Positions 60,596-64,000 of a DNA stretch of 64,000 bases are shown in pieces (position 1 is the stretch's first letter; every line of letters begins with the position of its first letter). The notes under the pieces are model-generated. The model searched no databases. It worked only from the letters and a program-made list of their open reading frames with translations, and was not told the DNA's origin. The DNA is from Mycolicibacterium komanii (lineage in GTDB: Bacteria > Actinomycetota > Actinomycetes > Mycobacteriales > Mycobacteriaceae): positions 460,901 to 524,900 of the forward strand of contig NZ_CVTA01000011.1 of the NCBI RefSeq assembly GCF_001050035.1, written 5' to 3'. The position numbers and the translations under genes were made by a program.

Positions 60596-61456
60596 TCAGT
60601 CCTGGCTGCGCAACCGCACCATGCGGATGGTGCTGCTCTCGTCGAGCTCGACGAGGTCGGTGTGCGAGCGCAGGAAGTCGCTGAACGAGCGGAACCCGAG
60701 CGACTTCTCGGAGAATGACGGGTCCATCCGCTTCATCTGCGCTTTGACCGCCGAGTTGTGCAACCAGTCGGAGTCGTCCTTGCCGTGTGCGATGCGCAGT
60801 GCCCGCTCGAGCAGCGCGGTGGCCGCGGCCTTCGGGTCGGGAGCCTCGGGCTCCTGGTCGGCGTCGGCCTTGGTCCGGCGTCGCTTCGGCGCGTCCGATT
60901 CGACCGCGGGAACGCCGGGTAGCGCGTCGTAGGAGACGTACTCGTCGCACGCCGCGGTGAGTGATCGGCTGATCGATCCGGTGATGCCGATCCCGACCAC
61001 GTAACGGCCGAGGCGCTTGCACCGCTGCGCGAGCGGGATGTAATCGGAGTCGCCGGCGACGATGACGACGTGGGTCAGGTCGGGCAGCCGGAACATGTCC
61101 TCGACGGCGTCGACCGCGAGCCGGATGTCGGCGCCGTTCTTGCTGTACGCGGCGGCCGGAAAGAGCTGCACGAGGTCGACCGCGCGGCCGACCAGCTGAT
61201 CGCGGTAGTCGGCGTTGACGTCGGTCGACCAGTCGGCATAGGCCTTGGTCAGCACCAGCGTGCCGAACGAGGAGGCGAAGTCGATGATCGCGCCGACGTC
61301 CACGGTTGCTTGTGTCAGCCGACCGGGGTGCTTGTGGAAGCCGGCCGCTTTGTCGCGTTGAAACGAGTTGCGCCCGTGGATCTGGTCGTAGCGCGAGATC
61401 ACGATGTTGTCGAAGTCGAGGTACACCGCCACACGGGTCGCACCGGGTTCGGTCAC
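60596..61456 (-). CDS. NYN-domain protein with OST-HTH/LOTUS domain
   Basis: A 286-residue putative RNase. The NYN/PIN-like domain starts at AVYLDFDNIVISRYDQ, with Asp in GADIRLAVDAVEDMFRL and the third acidic site in VIVAGDSDYIPLAQRCKRLG. After an acidic linker (residues about 185-205, with APKRRRTKADADQEPEAPD) the C-terminal part (IAHGKDDSDWLHNSAVKAQMKRMDPSFSEKSLGFRSFSDFL) is an OST-HTH/LOTUS domain that binds RNA. This two-domain architecture is widespread in bacteria and suggests RNA cleavage. It starts upstream of the tRNA cluster on the opposite strand. Confidence 0.88.
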   Translation of the reverse strand: MTEPGATRVAVYLDFDNIVISRYDQIHGRNSFQRDKAAGFHKHPGRLTQATVDVGAIIDFASSFGTLVLTKAYADWSTDVNADYRDQLVGRAVDLVQLFPAAAYSKNGADIRLAVDAVEDMFRLPDLTHVVIVAGDSDYIPLAQRCKRLGRYVVGIGITGSISRSLTAACDEYVSYDALPGVPAVESDAPKRRRTKADADQEPEAPDPKAAATALLERALRIAHGKDDSDWLHNSAVKAQMKRMDPSFSEKSLGFRSFSDFLRSHTDLVELDESSTIRMVRLRSQD

Positions 61457-61516
61457 TGTTCCGTCCTATCACTCGGGGGCTAGAGTCGGGCGGTAGCGGT
61501 TGAGGTGATCAGCGGT

Positions 61517-61546
61517 TTGGCGCGGGAATCGGCGAGACTGTACCCT
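61517..61546 (+). promoter_or_regulatory. Candidate promoter for tRNA-Thr
   Basis: TTGGCG at 61517-61522 and TACCCT at 61541-61546 are separated by 18 bases, 43 bases upstream of the tRNA. Such a sigma-A-type promoter would serve tRNA-Thr, tRNA-Met and perhaps rpmG. The call rests on sequence pattern only. Confidence 0.4.
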
Positions 61547-61588
61547 CTTTAAGGCTCGCGCCACGTGCGCGGACCTCGAAGTAGGCAG

Positions 61589-61661
61589 GCCCCCTTAGCT
61601 CAGTCGGCAGAGCGTTTCCATGGTAAGGAAAAGGTCAACGGTTCGATTCCGTTAGGGGGCT
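61589..61661 (+). tRNA. tRNA-Thr (anticodon GGT)
   Basis: A 73-base cloverleaf. The acceptor stem GCCCCCT pairs with AGGGGGC. D-stem GCTC/GAGC, anticodon stem TTTCC/GGAAA and T-stem AACGG/CCGTT all close. The loop ATGGTAA gives GGT, read for threonine. CCA is not encoded. It precedes tRNA-Met by 33 bases and, in M. tuberculosis, sits in the same order. Confidence 0.95.
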
Positions 61662-61694
61662 CGGTGAGCGGGCGGACATCCGCCCGGATCCCGG

Positions 61695-61768
61695 GGCGGT
61701 GTAGCTCAGCTGGTTAGAGCGCACGACTCATAATCGTGAGGTCGGGGGATCGAGCCCCCCCACCGCTA
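61695..61768 (+). tRNA. tRNA-Met (anticodon CAT)
   Basis: A 74-base cloverleaf. The acceptor stem GGCGGTG pairs with CACCGCT (first pair G-T wobble). The anticodon stem CACGA/TCGTG holds loop CTCATAA, anticodon CAT, and the T-stem is GGGGG/CCCCC. The acceptor does not start with an unpaired base, so it is the elongator type rather than the initiator. rpmG follows 37 bases later. Confidence 0.94.
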
Positions 61769-61805
61769 CAGGCAACATCGAACGCGTAAACGAAGGACGA
61801 AGAAC

Positions 61806-61973
61806 GTGGCCTCCAGTACCGACGTACGGCCGAAGATCACTTTGGCTTGCGAGGTGTGCAAGCACCGCAACTACATCACCAAGAAGAACCGCCGCAACGA
61901 CCCGGACCGGTTGGAAATCAAGAAGTTCTGCCCGAACTGCGGCAAGCACCAGCCCCACAAGGAATCGCGCTAA
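61806..61973 (+). CDS. rpmG: 50S ribosomal protein L33 (Cys-containing form)
   Basis: A 55-residue ribosomal protein. It keeps the zinc-binding cysteine pairs, [10 protein letters not shown] and [11 protein letters not shown], so it is the C+ form and needs zinc, in contrast to the zinc-independent paralogue that mycobacteria make when zinc is low. Start GTG, with AAGGACGA before it. In M. tuberculosis this copy (RpmG2, Rv0634B) also lies before hadA. It works in the large ribosomal subunit near the E site. Confidence 0.96.
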   Translation: MASSTDVRPKITLACEVCKHRNYITKKNRRNDPDRLEIKKFCPNCGKHQPHKESR

Positions 61974-62024
61974 GGCGAGTCACCCGTGGGCGTCGCCCGG
62001 GTTGACTAGGTAGGTTATCTAACT

Positions 62025-62501
62025 GTGTCTCTGTCCGAGCGGATCATCGGGATGCATCATCGCTATCCCGACCACTACGTCGTCGGCCGCGAGAAAATCC
62101 GGGAGTATGCGACGGCCGTCAAGAACGACGATCGCGTGTTCTTCGATGAGTCCGTCGCGGCCGAACTGGGCCACAAGGCGCTGCCCGCGCCGCTGACGTT
62201 CACCAGCGTCCTCGGGTACATGGCGCAGATCTCGTTCTTCGAGCACGCCAACATCGCGATCAAGGACGCGAAGATCGTGCAGGTCGACCAGGTGGTCAAG
62301 TACCTCAAGCCGATCTTTGCCGGGGACAAGCTCTACTGCGACGTGCATGTGGATTCCGTGCGCCAGGCTCACGGCACCGACATCGTCGTGCTCAAGAACA
62401 TCGTCACCAACGAAGCCGGTGACGTCGTACAGGAGACACTCACGACCCTGGCGGGTCGGTCGGGTGACGGAGAAGAGGGTTTTTCAGATGCCACTGCGTG
62501 A
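62025..62501 (+). CDS. hadA: (3R)-hydroxyacyl-ACP dehydratase subunit HadA
   Basis: A 158-residue hot-dog-fold subunit of the FAS-II dehydratase that helps elongate mycolic acid chains. It starts SLSERIIGMHHRYPDHYVVGREKIREYATAV and contains KALPAPLTFTSVLGYMAQISFF and IVQVDQVVKYLKPIFAGDKLYCDV. HadA binds the acyl chain and HadB supplies the catalytic Asp/His. The start GTG is used. TAGGTT at 62011-62016 could act as a -10 giving a nearly leaderless message, but this is weak. It overlaps hadB by 14 bases. HadA is a target of the antitubercular thioureas (established knowledge). Confidence 0.95.
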   Translation: MSLSERIIGMHHRYPDHYVVGREKIREYATAVKNDDRVFFDESVAAELGHKALPAPLTFTSVLGYMAQISFFEHANIAIKDAKIVQVDQVVKYLKPIFAGDKLYCDVHVDSVRQAHGTDIVVLKNIVTNEAGDVVQETLTTLAGRSGDGEEGFSDATA

Positions 62502-62916
62502 GTTCGCCTCGGTGAAGAAGGGCGACGAGCTTCCCGAGAAGGTGATTCCGCTGACCCGGCAGGATCTCGTCAACTACGCCGGGGTGTCCGGTGACCTCAA
62601 CCCCATTCACTGGGACGACGACATCGCCAAGCAGGTCGGCCTGGACACTGCTATCGCTCACGGCATGCTGACCATGGGCCTGGGCGGCGGCTACGTCACC
62701 GAGTGGGTCGGCGATCCGGCGGCGGTCACCGAGTACAACGTGCGGTTCACCGCCGTCGTACCGGTTCCCAACGACGGCGTCGGGGCGGAGATCGTCTTCA
62801 ACGGACGGGTCAAATCCGTTGAGCCCGAAACGAAATCGGTGACCATCGCGCTCTCTGCCACCACCGGTGGCAAGAAGATCTTCGGCCGCGCGGTGGCCGT
62901 CGCGAAGCTGGCGTAA
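62488..62916 (+). CDS. hadB: (3R)-hydroxyacyl-ACP dehydratase subunit HadB
   Basis: A 142-residue catalytic subunit shared by the HadAB and HadBC dimers. The hydratase motif YAGVSGDLNPIHWDDDIA carries the catalytic Asp and His. TAIAHGMLTMGLGGGYVTEWVGDP follows and matches the family. It dehydrates 3-hydroxyacyl-AcpM in the mycolic-acid FAS-II cycle. The ATG at 62488 overlaps the end of hadA in another frame, so translation is probably coupled; hadC starts 2 bases after its stop. Confidence 0.96.
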   Translation: MPLREFASVKKGDELPEKVIPLTRQDLVNYAGVSGDLNPIHWDDDIAKQVGLDTAIAHGMLTMGLGGGYVTEWVGDPAAVTEYNVRFTAVVPVPNDGVGAEIVFNGRVKSVEPETKSVTIALSATTGGKKIFGRAVAVAKLA

Positions 62917-62918
62917 CC

Positions 62919-63479
62919 GTGGCACTCAAGATCGATATCAAGGGAATGATCTGGGAGTACCCAGAGCCCTACGTCGTGGGTACGGAACAGATTCGCCAGT
63001 ACGCGAACGCCGTCAAAGCCCACGATCCGCAGAGTCACAGCGTGGAGGCCGCGAAGGCGTCCGGCCACGAGGCGCTCATCGCGCCGCCGACATTCATGTC
63101 GATCTTCGCGGTGATGATCCAGCGGCACTTCTTCCAGCACAACGACGTGGGCTTCGAGACCATGCAGATCGTGCAGGTCGACCAGAAGTTCAAGTTCCAT
63201 CGGCCGATCAAGGCCGGCGACGAGCTGACCGGCACGCTCATCATCCAGTCGGTTGACGAACGCTTCGGCGCCGACATCGTGACCACCCGCAACACACTGG
63301 TCGACCAGCACGGCGAGCTGGTGATGGAGTCGTTCACCACGCTGATGGGCCACGAGGGCGACAACTCGATCTCGGCGGGCTGGGACCCGGAGACGGGTCA
63401 GGTCGTGCGCAAGCCCGTCGTCCATGATCCGTCGGAGGATCCCGACGGCGGCGCGGTGAATGGCGAGGCGTCTGCTTGA
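62919..63479 (+). CDS. hadC: (3R)-hydroxyacyl-ACP dehydratase subunit HadC
   Basis: A 186-residue hot-dog subunit homologous to HadA. It shows IKGMIWEYPEPYVVGTEQIRQYANAV and IVQVDQKFKFHRPIKAGDELTGTL, close to the equivalent stretch in HadA. HadBC works on later, longer intermediates of mycolic acid synthesis. A disordered tail (SEDPDGGAVNGEASA) ends the protein. The GTG start follows the hadB stop by 2 bases. The 193 bases between its stop and tRNA-Trp hold no other recognised feature. Confidence 0.95.
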   Translation: MALKIDIKGMIWEYPEPYVVGTEQIRQYANAVKAHDPQSHSVEAAKASGHEALIAPPTFMSIFAVMIQRHFFQHNDVGFETMQIVQVDQKFKFHRPIKAGDELTGTLIIQSVDERFGADIVTTRNTLVDQHGELVMESFTTLMGHEGDNSISAGWDPETGQVVRKPVVHDPSEDPDGGAVNGEASA

Positions 63480-63672
63480 TGACCGGCTCGCCGGTCGACG
63501 CCTAGCGGACGGAGCGCCGGTGGATTAGTAACTCGGACCGGTGGCGCGCTACACTCGGACCTCGGGGTTTTCCCAGTCCAGCGCGCTGTCCATCGGTTTG
63601 AAGATCTGCCGATCGGGGAGCGCGCGAATTGTGTGAGCCCCGAACGGGTGGACTGTCGCAGTGCCACCCTGA

Positions 63673-63745
<73 letters not shown>

Positions 63746-63820
63746 CTCAAACTGAATACTCGACAAGTGTGGACACTGGAAGGTGACCCACAACCAGATG
63801 ACCAACCGAGGGAGCATGCG

Positions 63821-64000
63821 GTGAGCGACGAGCGCGACGGTGCGGGCTCCGACACCGACAACGGCCGCGGCGCTGTCGTGACCCGGCCCGCCCGCCCGTC
63901 GGGGAAGCGGACCCGGAGGGCAGCGGTCGGCGAGGACGCCGGCGAGGCTGTCGACCTGTCGACCGGCACCGCGGCTGCACCCACGAAGAACGGCTCGGGT
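63821..64000 (+). CDS. secE: Preprotein translocase subunit SecE, 3' end outside the window
   Basis: The first 60 codons of SecE. The visible part is the hydrophilic, disordered N-terminal tail (SDERDGAGSDTDNGRG, VVTRPARPSGKRTRRAAVG), long in mycobacteria; the membrane helix lies beyond the right edge. The tail resembles M. tuberculosis SecE1 (TGKRSR and Pro-rich parts). The GTG start follows GAGGGAGCATGCG. SecE is the small core subunit of the SecYEG export channel. Downstream genes nusG, rplK and rplA are expected but not in view. Confidence 0.9.
   Translation, partial: MSDERDGAGSDTDNGRGAVVTRPARPSGKRTRRAAVGEDAGEAVDLSTGTAAAPTKNGSG

Noticed and set aside
58746..60932. Plus-strand open frame of 728 codons across the GH25-like, DUF2510 and metallo-hydrolase genes
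   Set aside because: Antisense to three recognisable genes, with no family likeness.

Overview
This is high-GC actinobacterial DNA, almost certainly from a Mycolicibacterium-like mycobacterium. The evidence is hadABC (mycolic-acid FAS-II dehydratases) next to rpmG, tRNA-Trp and secE, an adnate recC-recB-recD operon, ESX-associated EspC-like proteins, several F420/FMN luciferase-like enzymes, a fatty-acyl-AMP/CoA ligase and a DesA3-type desaturase. From memory, the right part (recD, recB, recC ... echA3 ... metallo-hydrolase, tRNA-Thr, tRNA-Met, rpmG, hadABC, tRNA-Trp, secE) follows the M. tuberculosis order Rv0629c-Rv0638, with extra genes inserted between recC and echA3 and between echA3 and the metallo-hydrolase. 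The left part looks accessory.

Layout. 1-731: truncated short-chain dehydrogenase. 805-3812: a type VII secretion toxin locus on the minus strand (EspC-like protein, a 561-residue protein with an N-terminal secretion module and a C-terminal TNT NAD-glycohydrolase domain, then two paralogous Imm61-like immunity proteins). 5467-9656: a plus-strand cluster led by a quinol nitric oxide reductase, with a Cys-rich membrane protein, a slipin and a small membrane protein. 9666-12970: amine oxidase, formylglycine-generating enzyme and a Ddn-like protein. 12974-22614: an organosulfur-scavenging region, with two divergent sets of a MetNI-type ABC transporter, two membrane-anchored binding proteins, DszA-, SsuD- and DszC-like flavoenzymes and a PPOX protein. 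22695-23157: palindromic repeats, then cspA with a leader hairpin and a strong terminator. 23344-32696: DUF5994, transglutaminase-like, desaturase, glycosyltransferase, acyl ligase, sulfatase, SRPBCC and hydroxyacid dehydrogenase genes. 32752-35367: a second type VII pair whose large protein shares its N-terminal module with the TNT protein. 35494-38177: a tartrate-type dehydrogenase with a dicarboxylate transporter. 38349-46581: recDBC. 46677-60575: mixed accessory genes, including an HD-GYP/LuxR regulator, an acetoacetate-decarboxylase-like protein, a serine-less DUF2235 protein and a GH25-like muramidase. 60596-64000: NYN/LOTUS protein, tRNA-Thr, tRNA-Met, rpmG, hadABC, tRNA-Trp and the start of secE.

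How it fits together. The two type VII loci are probably exported effectors that depend on ESX machinery encoded elsewhere. The formylglycine-generating enzyme (11615-12481) would activate the CxPSR-type sulfatase at 29323-31116. The flavin-dependent oxygenases would release sulfite from organosulfur compounds brought in by the MetNI-type transporter. Three families of long intergenic palindromes stand out (18495-18762; 22744-22801 with a second copy at 38273-38330; 54758-54810). No rRNA, CRISPR array, insertion sequence or intact prophage was seen.
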